From contig NZ_CP022253.1 of NCBI RefSeq assembly GCF_003119195.2, forward strand, positions 700,001 through 764,000: a DNA stretch of 64,000 nucleotides, in the 5' to 3' direction. This document shows positions 47,996 to 58,238 of this stretch, one piece after another; the first letter of the stretch is position 1; every line of letters begins with the position of its first letter. The notes below the pieces were generated by a model. That model saw only the letters and a list, made by a program, of their open reading frames with translations, made no database searches and had not been told where the DNA came from. This DNA is from Azospirillum baldaniorum. Its GTDB lineage: Bacteria; Pseudomonadota; Alphaproteobacteria; Azospirillales; Azospirillaceae. Made by a program: the position numbers and the translations under genes.

Positions 47996-50095
47996 ATGAC
48001 CATCTGGACCAACGATCTGAGCGGCACCGTCAACCGCGTCGGGCCCGATGTGAGCGATGCGAAGGTGATCCCCACCGGGGAGGGCGACCCCCGGTGGCTG
48101 TCCGACGTCGCGGCGGATGTGGGCAACCTTTCCACCGACAAGCTGGACAAGGACGGCGACGGCTCCGACGTCACGGCCGAAGCGGCGGGCGGCACCGCGC
48201 CCCAAAGGCTGTCCGCCAAGCTCGGGGAGCGGCTGAGCGTGTTCGATATCGCGGGCGTGGTCGCCGATGGCGTGCACGACGACAGCGCGGCGCTTTCGCT
48301 CTACCTCGCGACGACGCTGCGCAAGCCCGGGCCGATCTACGTTCCGGAGTCTGCCAAGGTCAATTTGGGTTCGTCCGTCACGTTCCCTCCGGGTTGGACG
48401 CTGATTGGCCCTGGCGGTCATGGCAAGGTGAGCAACGCTCGCACAGACAGTTTCTATAACCTGGGCGGACAGGTGAAGCTGGCATCAACCGCCTCACTGC
48501 GCCTTATCAATCGCAACGGTCTGGTTGGCCTGCTGATTATCCAGGCCGGGCTTTCCCTTCCTGTGGCGAACTACGCCGCTGCCATGGCCTTCAAAGCTGC
48601 GTGCGCCGGTACTGCCGTGATCTGTGCCGATGCGACAGCGGAGGTGTCCGATTGCGATATCGTCATCGCCGATTGCATGTTCATTGGCTTCAATCTGGCG
48701 ATCAGCGGCACCGCGGACCGCATGACGTTGAAGGATCTCAAGGTGGACAGCAAGAGCGGTATTTTGCTGTCCGGTCAGGTCGATATCTCGCGCCTGCGCA
48801 CGCTTCACGTCTGGCCGTTCGTCACGGTCGAGGCAGCCGATGGGCTGACGCTGGAGCAGATCAACGACGTTCTGACGCGCGACGGATACGGTTTCCGCTT
48901 CGATGATGTGGCGGCGCCGGGGGGCGGCAACGATTGGACGGACGCGCTCGGCCTGTTCACCTACGGGCACAATCCGGGCTACCAGTTTCACAACGTATCC
49001 GGCCTGACGCTCGCCTTTGCAAAGGCCGATTACAAGAACCCGCTCGGCGCCGACGTGCGGGGCTTCGACTTCACCGGTCACTGTGACGTGACGCTGGTCA
49101 GTCCCACCGCCGTTGCCCAACAGACAGGGGTCCGTATCGAGACAACGAGCGGGCTGGTCAAGATCCTCTCCGGTTCCTTCGCCTCGGTGGTGGACAACAT
49201 CGACCGGGTGACCGGGCACGTCATGGCGCTTGGCAACAGCTTCCATTCGGGCTCCGGCGTCGGCGTCCGGCTGCGCAACTGCACCCACACCGCCAATGTC
49301 GCCTTCAATTTCGGCGAGAACATTGGCGCTCTGCTTTACGTCGATCCGGCGCTACCGACCTCGCGGGTCACCACCTACGGCAACGTCGGCCCGGTCGCCT
49401 CGACCGAGGACAACCGCACCGTCGGCGCCCTGCGCCTGTTCACCCCCGGCAACATCGCCGAGGGCATCGGCGCCGGCGTGCGCTTCCGGGGGCCGGTCTT
49501 CTCCGGCGAGATGTCCTACGGTTCGGTGCGCCCTTACCTGAAAAGCGCCACCACCGGTTCCGAGGCCGTGTCCCTGCGCTTTGCCTCGGTGTCCGGCGGA
49601 ACCGAGACCGACCGTTGGGAGCTGGCCTACGACGGGCACCTGTTGCCGCTTCAGGACAACGCCTACAGCCTGGGCAGCGACACCTACCGCATTTCCAAGG
49701 TAGCCGCCGCGCTGGTGTCTACTTCAAATCTTGCGTACAGCGGATTGGTGAAGGTCACGGCAAATGCGCAAGTGGACAGCGGGACCGCGGTCACGCTTGC
49801 CGGCGTCAACGCCATTCAGCGTGTTCGCCTGACGGGGAATGCGACGATCACCTTGCCAACCCTTACCCTGTCGGGGAGCGAGCGCTGTGAACTCTTGGTG
49901 GAGCTGGTGCAGGACGGAACGGGCAACCGGACCGTGACTTGGGCCACGCAAGGCAGCGACACCATTGATTGGGACGGGTCTTCGGTGGCTCCGTCCATCG
50001 CCACAACCGCCGGCTATGAAACGAAGATCGTCTTCATGAGGCGGGCAGGGTCTACGGTCTGGCAGGCCGCTAAAGTCTGGCAGAAGGGGGCGTGA
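47996..50095 (+). CDS. Tailspike with pectate-lyase-type beta-helix
   Basis: A 699-residue receptor-binding protein. The N-terminal virion-binding region ends in LSVFDIAGVVADGVHDDSAA, the pectate-lyase superfamily entry motif. A parallel beta-helix follows for about 350 residues. The C-terminal region carries LPLQDNAYSLGSDTYRISKV, a fibre-type attachment domain. Expected to bind or degrade host surface polysaccharide. Confidence 0.85.
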   Translation: MTIWTNDLSGTVNRVGPDVSDAKVIPTGEGDPRWLSDVAADVGNLSTDKLDKDGDGSDVTAEAAGGTAPQRLSAKLGERLSVFDIAGVVADGVHDDSAALSLYLATTLRKPGPIYVPESAKVNLGSSVTFPPGWTLIGPGGHGKVSNARTDSFYNLGGQVKLASTASLRLINRNGLVGLLIIQAGLSLPVANYAAAMAFKAACAGTAVICADATAEVSDCDIVIADCMFIGFNLAISGTADRMTLKDLKVDSKSGILLSGQVDISRLRTLHVWPFVTVEAADGLTLEQINDVLTRDGYGFRFDDVAAPGGGNDWTDALGLFTYGHNPGYQFHNVSGLTLAFAKADYKNPLGADVRGFDFTGHCDVTLVSPTAVAQQTGVRIETTSGLVKILSGSFASVVDNIDRVTGHVMALGNSFHSGSGVGVRLRNCTHTANVAFNFGENIGALLYVDPALPTSRVTTYGNVGPVASTEDNRTVGALRLFTPGNIAEGIGAGVRFRGPVFSGEMSYGSVRPYLKSATTGSEAVSLRFASVSGGTETDRWELAYDGHLLPLQDNAYSLGSDTYRISKVAAALVSTSNLAYSGLVKVTANAQVDSGTAVTLAGVNAIQRVRLTGNATITLPTLTLSGSERCELLVELVQDGTGNRTVTWATQGSDTIDWDGSSVAPSIATTAGYETKIVFMRRAGSTVWQAAKVWQKGA

Positions 50096-50096
50096 C

Positions 50097-51038
50097 ATGC
50101 GCGCATCCTCCATCATGCGCTCCCCGCGCCCGGACACGAATTTGCAGTTCCTGTCCGGGCTGCTCGATCCGCGGGTATCGGCGTGGACGCGGAGCGGCGT
50201 GAGCAGCCGATGGGACGCCGCCGGGGCTCTCCAGGCGCCGGGGGACAACGTCGCGCGGTTCGATTACGATCCGCTCACGCTGGCCCCCAAGGGCCTCATG
50301 TTCGAGGAGGCCCGCGCGAACCTGATCGCCTCTCCGGACACGCCGGCCACGCAGTCCGTCAGCGTCACAGCGCAAGCCTATACGCTGTCCTTCTACGGCT
50401 CGGGCACGGTGACGCTGAGCGGCGCGGCGACGGCCACCGTAGCCGGGACCGGCGCCGTTCCGAACCGGCGCGCCTACACCTTCACCCCATCCGCCGGCAC
50501 GCTGACGCTGACGGTCAGCGGCACCGTCCGGTATGCCAACCTGGAGGCGGGGGCCTACGCGACAAGTTACATCCCCGGCGCATCCCGCGGGGCCGACACG
50601 GGCATCATTCTGGCGGCCTCGACACTGCCGGGCCTGTCCGTCTCGCAGGGCACGCTTTTCATCGAGTGGCAGTTTCCCGGCATCCTGCCTCCCGGTCAGG
50701 CGGCCATTGTCGGGTTCGATGACGGGACGGGGGCCAATCGCATCCTGCTCCGGGTCGGGCAGGGGGGTGTCGCTGACATGGTGTCCAGCCCCGGCGGCAT
50801 CGACACCACAGGCATAGCGGTCACGGCAGGCACCATCATCCGGCAGGCGGTGGCGTGGTCCTCGGGAAGCTGGGCGCACTGCGCGGGCGGTCAGATTGAG
50901 ACGAGTTCGGTCACGACCATGCCGGCAACCTTCACCCGGCTTAACCTGGGCGGCGGCTCCGGATCGTTCTGGCTCCGCAAGGTCCGGCATTACGCGCTCC
51001 GCCTTCCCGACAACACGCTGAAGACGATGACGACGTAA
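50097..51038 (+). CDS. Phage virion protein with lectin-like domain
   Basis: A 313-residue protein. RFDYDPLTLAPKGLMFEEAR followed by ANLI is a typical head-spike-fibre motif, and the C-terminal part (GTLFIEWQFPGILPPGQAAI) suggests a concanavalin-like fold. Probably a surface fibre or decoration. Confidence 0.75.
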   Translation: MRASSIMRSPRPDTNLQFLSGLLDPRVSAWTRSGVSSRWDAAGALQAPGDNVARFDYDPLTLAPKGLMFEEARANLIASPDTPATQSVSVTAQAYTLSFYGSGTVTLSGAATATVAGTGAVPNRRAYTFTPSAGTLTLTVSGTVRYANLEAGAYATSYIPGASRGADTGIILAASTLPGLSVSQGTLFIEWQFPGILPPGQAAIVGFDDGTGANRILLRVGQGGVADMVSSPGGIDTTGIAVTAGTIIRQAVAWSSGSWAHCAGGQIETSSVTTMPATFTRLNLGGGSGSFWLRKVRHYALRLPDNTLKTMTT

Positions 51039-51047
51039 GGGGCCGAT

Positions 51048-52502
51048 ATGGCATCGCTTCTTTCCATCAGGGCTGGCGACCAAGTCGCAAGCGGCCTCTA
51101 TACCGCCACCAACCCCCTTGACGCGCCCCTGTGGGTGGACGGGCGCAATGTTCTGTTCCGCGACGGCGGCGTGGAGAAGGCCCCCGGCTTCGTCTCCCTT
51201 CTGACGGTGACCGACGCCGGCACGTTGCGCGGCATGGACGCCATGACCGACACGGCGCTGATCCAGCGTCTGTTCCTGGGCGACGCGGGCAAACTCTACC
51301 AGTGGGCCGCCGGCACTCTGACCACGGTCGGCACCGGCTATACCGGGTCTGTCGATGAGGGGGGATCAGCACCGGCTTCCTGCTGGAGTTTCGCCCCCTA
51401 TGGCGACTGGATGCTGGGGACCAACGGCAAGGACCCCGTTCAGGTCTGGAAGAAGACGGTCGGGACCTTCGCCGCGCTCGATGTCGACGGTCAGTTCACA
51501 GCGGCGCAGATCCTGCTGCGCCGGGGTCCCCATCTTCTGGCCTTCGGCTCGGCCGGCGGGGCGGCAGGGGCTGCGGGGGCGTACCACTGGTGCAGCGCCG
51601 ACGACCCGGAGAACTGGGACCCCGACGCGACCGACAGCGCGGGCTTCCAGCCGATCGCGGAGTTGCAGGGGCCGATTGTCGCCGCGGTGCCTCTGGGGGA
51701 CATGATCGCGGTTCTCGGCCGCAATCAGCTGTTCCTGATCCGCTACACCGGGGCGCCCTTCTACTTCCCCTACCAGCCGGCTCTGACCGGCGTGGGGGCG
51801 GTGGGCAAGCGGGCGGTGGTCGAGGCCAACCGGCGGCTCTACGGCATGAGCCGGGCGGGCTTCTGGATGGCGGACGGGACTCAGTACAGCTATATCGACA
51901 CCCCGGCGCTGCGGGATTACCTGCTGCCCCGCCTGAACACGGCGCAGCTGTCCAAGGCGGTGTGCTGGTACGACCAAACCAACCAGCTCGTGTTGTGGTC
52001 GGTCCCGACCACCGGGGTGGAACCGGACGTGACGGTTGGGTTCCATGTCGCATCGGGCGTCTGGACCATCTTCGATTGGGCACGCGCGGCTGCGGTGCCG
52101 CAGCTCGGCGTGTTCCGCCAGCCCTATACCGCCGGGTCGGGCGGTAAGGTCTATGCGCACAACAGCGGCGTGGATGCGGGGGCGGGCGTCGGCATGACGG
52201 CCTATGTCCAGTCCAAGCCGCTAGACTGCGGCGACGCGGGCGTGTGGAAGGCCATCAACGAGGTGCGCGCGCGCCTCCGGCGGATGGCCGGCGCCGTCAA
52301 CCTCCTGATCGGCACGCAGCGCAACAGCGACGATCCGGTGATGTGGCTCCCGGCCAAGGTGCTGGACGACGGCAACGAAAGCCTCTGGCTGCGGGCCAGC
52401 GGGCGATACCTGACGCTCCGGATTGAGAGCACGGCGGTCGGTGCCGATTGGGCGCTGACCGGCTTCGATCTGCTGGGCGTCCCCGCGGGAGAACGGCGAT
52501 GA
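51048..52502 (+). CDS. Tail protein, beta-propeller type
   Basis: A 484-residue protein starting MASLLSIRAGDQVASGLYTA. Repeats of beta strands with GxxF and W motifs (VDGRNVLFRDGGVEKAPGFV) and VCWYDQTNQLVLWSVPTTGV resemble podoviral tail-tube/stopper proteins. Its stop overlaps the next gene (ATGA). Confidence 0.72.
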   Translation: MASLLSIRAGDQVASGLYTATNPLDAPLWVDGRNVLFRDGGVEKAPGFVSLLTVTDAGTLRGMDAMTDTALIQRLFLGDAGKLYQWAAGTLTTVGTGYTGSVDEGGSAPASCWSFAPYGDWMLGTNGKDPVQVWKKTVGTFAALDVDGQFTAAQILLRRGPHLLAFGSAGGAAGAAGAYHWCSADDPENWDPDATDSAGFQPIAELQGPIVAAVPLGDMIAVLGRNQLFLIRYTGAPFYFPYQPALTGVGAVGKRAVVEANRRLYGMSRAGFWMADGTQYSYIDTPALRDYLLPRLNTAQLSKAVCWYDQTNQLVLWSVPTTGVEPDVTVGFHVASGVWTIFDWARAAAVPQLGVFRQPYTAGSGGKVYAHNSGVDAGAGVGMTAYVQSKPLDCGDAGVWKAINEVRARLRRMAGAVNLLIGTQRNSDDPVMWLPAKVLDDGNESLWLRASGRYLTLRIESTAVGADWALTGFDLLGVPAGERR

Positions 52503-53563
52503 ACGGTTTCGGCTCGGTCCTGCCGACACGCAACCCCAGTGAAAGCGCGGAGGCCTTCCTTGACCGGTTGATGCCGGCGCTGGAGAGCAGCTTCTATGCG
52601 CTCACCGGCCCGGCGGCGGCGAACACCTACGACGACCAGGGGCGGGTGATCCTGGGGCCGAAGGGGCACACGGTCTACCGGGATGACGGCACCATCGCCA
52701 TTGCGCCGAACCTGATCCAGATCGACACCGACGATCTGGCAGAAGGGGCGGTGCAACTGGCCCAGACGGACATTCCGACGCTGGTGCTGGCGAACAAGGC
52801 CATCTTCGGGGATGCCATCGTGTTGAGCCTACTGGCCGGTGATCTGGAGGCTGTCACCGCGGAAATCGACAACCTGAAGGTCAACGACGCGAACATTGCC
52901 AACCTCTCTGTGACGAAGCTGCTGGCCGGCACCATCGGCGTGAACGGCGTCTATATCGGCTCACCCGCCTTCGAGCTGGCCGGGGCGGACCGGCAGTTGA
53001 GGGTTCGGGACACCCAGGCCGTCCCGGTGACGCGGGTGCAGCTGGGGCGGCTTGGGGGAGGCGCCGCGGACTATGGCTTGGTCATCCGGAACGCCGCCGG
53101 TACGGAGATCCTCAATGCCAACGGCCTGGGCGTCTTCGTTGTCGGCACCGGGAACCTTGCCTACAACGCGGCAACCGGCCCGATCTCGGCCTACACGAAC
53201 AATCAGATCCCGCTCGGCTCCACCTGGACGAACGCGCAGTCCGTCACGGTCACGGTGACGGAGCCCGATAGCGTCGTCTACCTGTCGTTCACGTGTTCGG
53301 CGCAGGTGATTGCGGACCCTGGTTATGCGGCCACTGTCCAGGGGCGGTTGGTCCGTGGTGGGTCAAGCCTCGTCACGGGGTCGAACGTCGCTTACGCCCC
53401 CGCCGGCGGGACCTCCTATCAGGCGGTGACGATCACCGCCGACGACAGCCCAGGCGTCGGGACATGGACCTACAACGCCGATCTGCAATGGATCAGCTCT
53501 GCTTTCCCGTCCGCCTGCACGGTGCAGGCCCGTCACCTCTTCGCGGTGGAGCTGAAGCGATGA
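52499..53563 (+). CDS. Tail fibre-like protein
   Basis: A 354-residue protein starting MNGFGSVLPTRNPSESAEAF. The helix-loop middle LVLANKAIFGDAIVLSLLAG, EIDNLKVNDANIANLSVTKL and the C-terminal beta region are typical of phage fibre/host-specificity C-termini. Coupled to both neighbours. Confidence 0.68.
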   Translation: MNGFGSVLPTRNPSESAEAFLDRLMPALESSFYALTGPAAANTYDDQGRVILGPKGHTVYRDDGTIAIAPNLIQIDTDDLAEGAVQLAQTDIPTLVLANKAIFGDAIVLSLLAGDLEAVTAEIDNLKVNDANIANLSVTKLLAGTIGVNGVYIGSPAFELAGADRQLRVRDTQAVPVTRVQLGRLGGGAADYGLVIRNAAGTEILNANGLGVFVVGTGNLAYNAATGPISAYTNNQIPLGSTWTNAQSVTVTVTEPDSVVYLSFTCSAQVIADPGYAATVQGRLVRGGSSLVTGSNVAYAPAGGTSYQAVTITADDSPGVGTWTYNADLQWISSAFPSACTVQARHLFAVELKR

Positions 53564-53733
53564 GATACGCCGTTTACCGCCCCGACACGGGGGAAATCCT
53601 GCGCACCGGCTATTGCGGCCGATCTGCCATGGAAGCGCAAGCGCGGACTGGGGAGGCCGCAACGGAAGTCGCCCCCGACGTGAGCGACGAAACCCACCGC
53701 ATCGTTGACGGGCAAGCCGTCGAGAAGGAGTGA
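53560..53733 (+). CDS. Small tail-region protein
   Basis: A 57-residue protein starting MRYAVYRPDTGEILRTGYCG. The block HRIVDGQAVEKE is the common tail of small proteins next to fibre genes. Perhaps a fibre accessory. ATGA coupling upstream. Confidence 0.62.
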   Translation: MRYAVYRPDTGEILRTGYCGRSAMEAQARTGEAATEVAPDVSDETHRIVDGQAVEKE

Positions 53734-53735
53734 CC

Positions 53736-54644
53736 ATGGGCCTGTTCGACAGCCAGACCACGGTGAGCGGCAGCCCCGATTGGGCCACCGACTATCAGAA
53801 GCAGAACCTCAACATTGCCGGTCAGGTCGCGGCGCAGCCCTACCAGCAGTATGGCGGGGACCGGGTGGCGCAGAACCCCATGCTTCCCGGCCTCCTGCAA
53901 TGGTCTCAGGGGATGATCGGCACCGCGGCCAACACGCCGGGCGGCTACAACACCGCGGCGGGGGTGGCCGGCTACAGGCCGGAGACGTTGGCCGGGAAGG
54001 ACCTGTCCGCCTACATGAACCCGTTCACCCAGAATGTGGTGGACGCATCGGCGAACGAGATGCGTCGGCAGGCCGCCATGACGGATCAGCAGATCGGCGG
54101 GCAGGCCGGGCAGGCGGGGGCCTACGGCGGCGCCCGGCACGCGCTCCTCCAAGCGGAGAACACGCGCAACCTGAACGACCAGATCGGCAACATGGTGGCC
54201 GGCCTGAACCTGCAGAACTTCTCCAACGCCCAGAACCAAGCCGTCGGTGACATCAGCCGCGGTATGCAGGGTCAGGCGCTCAACCTGCAGGCCGCCGGCC
54301 AGATGGACCAGTCGGCGGCGGCGGATCAGGCCCGGCTGACCAGCGCGCTTGGGCTGTCGAACCAGCTCGGCCAGCAGCAGCAGCAGTACATGCAGGGCCT
54401 TTACGACACGAATTACCAGAACTGGCAGGACCAGCAGAACTATCCGCTCAAGCAGCTGCAGACGCGCATAGGGGCGCTGAACGGCAACATCCCATCGCAG
54501 CAAACCTATTTCTCGAACAGCGCCGCGAACGCTATTGGCCTTGGCCTTGGTGGCGCGAAGCTCGTTTCTGCGCTCGGTGGCATTGGCGGCATCAAAGACG
54601 GGATCAATTCCGGAATTGACGCCATTTCTGGTTTGCTCGGCTAA
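53736..54644 (+). CDS. Virion-internal/ejection protein, Gln-rich
   Basis: A 302-residue protein starting MGLFDSQTTVSGSPDWATDY. Rich in Gln/Asn/Ala with repeated helix units (QGQALNLQAAGQMDQSAAAD) and a Gly-rich hydrophobic C-terminus. Such proteins precede the transglycosylase in Bcep22/N4-type virions and are thought to be ejected with DNA. Confidence 0.7.
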   Translation: MGLFDSQTTVSGSPDWATDYQKQNLNIAGQVAAQPYQQYGGDRVAQNPMLPGLLQWSQGMIGTAANTPGGYNTAAGVAGYRPETLAGKDLSAYMNPFTQNVVDASANEMRRQAAMTDQQIGGQAGQAGAYGGARHALLQAENTRNLNDQIGNMVAGLNLQNFSNAQNQAVGDISRGMQGQALNLQAAGQMDQSAAADQARLTSALGLSNQLGQQQQQYMQGLYDTNYQNWQDQQNYPLKQLQTRIGALNGNIPSQQTYFSNSAANAIGLGLGGAKLVSALGGIGGIKDGINSGIDAISGLLG

Positions 54645-54654
54645 GGAGATTGCC

Positions 54655-56436
54655 ATGTCCATTTTTGGGATTTTCGGTGATCCGGACACGGGCAACACCT
54701 CGCCCCTGCTCGGCGGATCGCTGCCTGACCCGTCCTCCTACGCCCTGGACGGCGGATTGCAGGCAATCGCCCCCCTCATGGGGCCGCAGCGCGCCCCGGT
54801 TGGAATTGGGCAGTTCGTCGCGGCGCTCGCGGGCGGGATGGGCGCCGGGCGGCGCGTGGGTGAACAGGATCGCCTGCGCCAACTCCTGTCCGCGTATCAG
54901 CTCCAGAAGAACGCCCGTGATGAACGCAAGGCCGCCGCCGCCGACGCGCAGGTGGAGACTGCGGCGAAGGATCTGGAGGGGCAGGGAAAAGCGCAGGAGG
55001 CTGCTTGGTTGCGGGCCGGCGGCGTGTCGGCGTTCAACGAGTTGATGAAGTCCCGGCTGAACAGCGACTGGATGCCGCTTGGGGGCGGAGCCTTCCCCGG
55101 CGCTCCGGGCCCGGTCGGCGGCGCCCAGTCCAGTGGCGGAACGGCGACGCAGCCGCGGGCGCCTCAGGTTCCTGCGGTGTTCCAGGATCTCCTGGCGCAG
55201 CACGCCGACCGCGCCAATCTCTCGCCGCAGCTTGTCGGATCCGTGCTGATGGCCGAGAGCGGCGGCGACCCGAATGCGGTGTCCGGGAAGGGTGCGCGGG
55301 GGCTGATGCAGATCATGCCCGGCACGGCCCGTGATCCGGGCTTCGGCGTCCAGCCGGCCCGCGATGCTTCCCCGGAGGAGAACATCCGCGTCGGCGTGGA
55401 CTACCTCGCGGCGCTCAAGAAGAAGTATGGCGGGGACGAGCGGCTGGCCTTGGCCGCCTACAACTGGGGGCATGCGAACGTGGACAACTGGCTGTCCGCC
55501 GGCGCCGACCCCGCCAAGCTCCCGGCGGAAACCCGTGCCTATGTGGAGAAGGTGCTTGGCCCCGCCGCCGCGCCGGTTCAGGTGGCGGACGCCAGCGGCG
55601 ACGGGTGGCGGCAGGTCTTCCACAAGGGCAGCGGGAAAATTTTCGAGATCAGCCCGGACGGCAAGAAGATGCGGGAGGCGCGCGACCCGCGGGCCGGTCT
55701 GTTCTCCGGAACTTCGGTTGAAGGACAGGCGCTGAACCAGCTGGTACAGAGCGGCCTTCTGTCCAAGGAGCAGGCGCTCGCTTGGGCGGCCGGGAAGACC
55801 GTGACCGGGCCGAACGGGCAACTCGACTTCATCACCCCGCAGTCGGCCCCGCGCGCCGATGCCAGCAATCCGTCGGGCGCCACCTCAACGCCCTCCGGGA
55901 CTGCCCCCGCCATGACGACCGTCCGACCTGGGCAGCTCGCGCCGCAGGACAAGGAGGCCATTATGGAGGCGGACAAGGCTGCGGAAGCGGCTGATGGAGC
56001 AATCCGAGCCCTCAACGATGCCCTGGCGCTGAACAGGAAGGCATGGGGCGGGGCCATGGCTCCCGTGGCCCAAACTCTGGGGCGCACCGGCGTGGTTTTC
56101 CAGGAGGGCGGTCCAGCAACGACGGAGCTGGAGAACATCATCGGGACCCAAGCCCTTGGTCAGCTGAAGGCAATCTTCGGCGCGGCGCCGACCGAAGGCG
56201 AGCGGAAGATCCTCATGGATCTTCAAGGCTCCATCACCAAGTCCGCAGACGAACGCGAAGTAATCTTCAAGCGCTCGCTCGACGCGGCGCAAAAGCGGCT
56301 GGAGCGCGAGCGGGCACGGGCGCAGGCGCTGCGCAGCGGCACCTATTACACCGAAGGCATGCCTCAGCAGGCCGCCCCCCAGGCGGCCTCGGCGCGGGTC
56401 CTTCGTTTTGACGCACAGGGGAACCCGATCCAATGA
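54655..56436 (+). CDS. Ejection protein with lytic transglycosylase domain
   Basis: A 593-residue protein. The SLT domain near residues 180-285 shows the catalytic glutamate in VGSVLMAESGGDPNAVSGKG, then ARGLMQIMPGTARDPGFGVQ and LALAAYNWGHANVDNWLSAG. It would cut murein during DNA entry. The long helical C-terminus (EADKAAEAADGAIRALNDAL) suits a trans-envelope conduit. The start at 54655 follows AAGGAG. Confidence 0.88.
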   Translation: MSIFGIFGDPDTGNTSPLLGGSLPDPSSYALDGGLQAIAPLMGPQRAPVGIGQFVAALAGGMGAGRRVGEQDRLRQLLSAYQLQKNARDERKAAAADAQVETAAKDLEGQGKAQEAAWLRAGGVSAFNELMKSRLNSDWMPLGGGAFPGAPGPVGGAQSSGGTATQPRAPQVPAVFQDLLAQHADRANLSPQLVGSVLMAESGGDPNAVSGKGARGLMQIMPGTARDPGFGVQPARDASPEENIRVGVDYLAALKKKYGGDERLALAAYNWGHANVDNWLSAGADPAKLPAETRAYVEKVLGPAAAPVQVADASGDGWRQVFHKGSGKIFEISPDGKKMREARDPRAGLFSGTSVEGQALNQLVQSGLLSKEQALAWAAGKTVTGPNGQLDFITPQSAPRADASNPSGATSTPSGTAPAMTTVRPGQLAPQDKEAIMEADKAAEAADGAIRALNDALALNRKAWGGAMAPVAQTLGRTGVVFQEGGPATTELENIIGTQALGQLKAIFGAAPTEGERKILMDLQGSITKSADEREVIFKRSLDAAQKRLERERARAQALRSGTYYTEGMPQQAAPQAASARVLRFDAQGNPIQ

Positions 56437-58238
56437 CCGTGCGCGCTGAACTGCATGACGGCACCGTTCTGGAGTTTCCGGACGGCACGTCGGACGAGGT
56501 GGTGTCGAACACCGTGAAGCGCCTGATAGGCGTCCAGCCGGCCACGCCCCAGCCCCCGGAGCGCAGCTTTGGGGAGGAGGCGTTGCGGAAGGCCGAGTTT
56601 GCCAGCCGTGGCGTCTCGGACAGCGTCTTGGAGACCATCGGCGCGATCCCGGATGCCATCTGGAGCGGCGCCCGTGCGCTCGGGCTACCGGCCCCGGAAG
56701 GGAAGGCCGCGGACACCCTGAAACAGGGGTGGAATGCCGTTGGCCGGACCCTCTCCGCCCCCCTCAACGCAGCCTTCCCCGGCGTGATGGATGGGCCGAA
56801 GACGACGGGCGACAAGCTCGTCTATGGGGCTGGGCGGGGCGTCGGCGATGCGCTCACCGTCATGGCCCCGGCGGCAGGGGCTGCCAAGGTCGCGCAGGCT
56901 GGCGGCCTCACGCGTGGCGTGGCGGAGGTCCTGGCCGCTCAGCCTGTCGTGCAGGCGGCTGCGGGCGCTGCCGGCGGTGGTGTCGGCGAGGCGACGGACA
57001 GTCCCTTGATGGGCATCCTCGCCTCACTGGCCGTGCCTGCGTCGATGGCCGGGGCGAGCCGCGTCGTGTCGCCCGTCCGGAACCAGCTCAACCCCGAGCA
57101 GGCCCGTTTGGCGGCGGCGGCGGCCCGCGAAGGCATTGAGTTGACCCCGGCGCAGGCCACCGGCAGCAAGCCGCTTCAGGCGATGGAAGCGGTCATGGGC
57201 ACGCTTCCCATGACCAGCGGCCCGCAACGCGCCCTGGAGGCGACGCAGCGGGAGGCGTTCAACCGCGCGGTTCTGTCGCGGGCGGGCGTCCAGGCTGACC
57301 GGGCGAGCCCGGAGGTGCTGGACGATGCGTTCCGCGTCCTGGGGCGGCAGTTCGACGACTTGGCCCGCCGCACCACGGTCCAGGTGGACGACAAGCTGTT
57401 CAAGGAGGTGGACGCCGTGGCGAGCGAGTATGGGCGGCGCCTGCCGACCGACGTCGCCCCGGTCTTCCAGAGTTACGTGGACGACCTGAACGTTATGAGG
57501 TCGGCTATGGCCCCGCCGCCACCCGCCGGCTCCGGCGCCGCGGGCTCAGTGGTCCCGGCGTCCCAGACATCGACCGTCCAGATCCCCGGCGAAGCGTTCC
57601 AGAACATCGTGTCCGGGCTGCGCGCCCGCGCCCGGTCGGCGCAGAACAACCCGGCCCTGCAAACCGCGCTCGACCGGCTGGCCGATGCGGTCGACCGGAC
57701 GATGGTGCGCAGCGCCACGCCGGAGGTGGCGAGCGCTTGGCGGCAGGCGCGCCGGAACTATCGCAACCTGCTGACCATCGACAAGGCGATGGCCGGCGGC
57801 ACGCAGGCCGATCGGGCGGCGGGCGACATTGCGTTCGGCGCGTTTCGGCAGGCCGTGCGTCAGTCCGACCCCCGCGGGTTTGCGCGAGGGCGTGGGGAGA
57901 TGAACGAGCTGGCGCGCATTGGCGACTTTCTCGGGGCCGCGCGCATCCCGACCAGCGGAACGTCCGAGCGCAACACGATGACCAACCTGCTCACTGGAGG
58001 CGGGCTGGGGGCGACCGGTGGCGCGTTGGCCGGTGGCGCTGATCCGCTGCTTTCCCTGGCCGTGGCTGGTGGCGCCACGGTTCTCCCCCGCGCCCTCCAG
58101 ATGGCCTACAACAGCCCCGCCGGCCGGGCGTGGCTGACGAACCAGCTTGCCGCCGGAGCCGCTCCCGCACCCGGCTTGCTGGGGGCCGTGGCGCTGGGGC
58201 GCGAGAAGGACATTCGCGGGCTGCTCGGCGGACCTTAA
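56433..58238 (+). CDS. Large Ala-rich ejection protein
   Basis: A 601-residue protein starting MTVRAELHDGTVLEFPDGTS. It has hydrophobic Gly/Ala stretches (VMAPAAGAAKVAQAGGLTRG; VQAAAGAAGGGVGEATDSPL) and ARLAAAAAREGIELTPAQAT. Probably the membrane-penetrating internal protein. Overlaps the previous stop (ATGA). Confidence 0.75.
   Translation: MTVRAELHDGTVLEFPDGTSDEVVSNTVKRLIGVQPATPQPPERSFGEEALRKAEFASRGVSDSVLETIGAIPDAIWSGARALGLPAPEGKAADTLKQGWNAVGRTLSAPLNAAFPGVMDGPKTTGDKLVYGAGRGVGDALTVMAPAAGAAKVAQAGGLTRGVAEVLAAQPVVQAAAGAAGGGVGEATDSPLMGILASLAVPASMAGASRVVSPVRNQLNPEQARLAAAAAREGIELTPAQATGSKPLQAMEAVMGTLPMTSGPQRALEATQREAFNRAVLSRAGVQADRASPEVLDDAFRVLGRQFDDLARRTTVQVDDKLFKEVDAVASEYGRRLPTDVAPVFQSYVDDLNVMRSAMAPPPPAGSGAAGSVVPASQTSTVQIPGEAFQNIVSGLRARARSAQNNPALQTALDRLADAVDRTMVRSATPEVASAWRQARRNYRNLLTIDKAMAGGTQADRAAGDIAFGAFRQAVRQSDPRGFARGRGEMNELARIGDFLGAARIPTSGTSERNTMTNLLTGGGLGATGGALAGGADPLLSLAVAGGATVLPRALQMAYNSPAGRAWLTNQLAAGAAPAPGLLGAVALGREKDIRGLLGGP

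Noticed and set aside
49700..51083. Minus-strand frames opposite the tail genes
   Set aside because: Long only because of high GC; the plus-strand genes have clear domains and ordered start-stop contacts.
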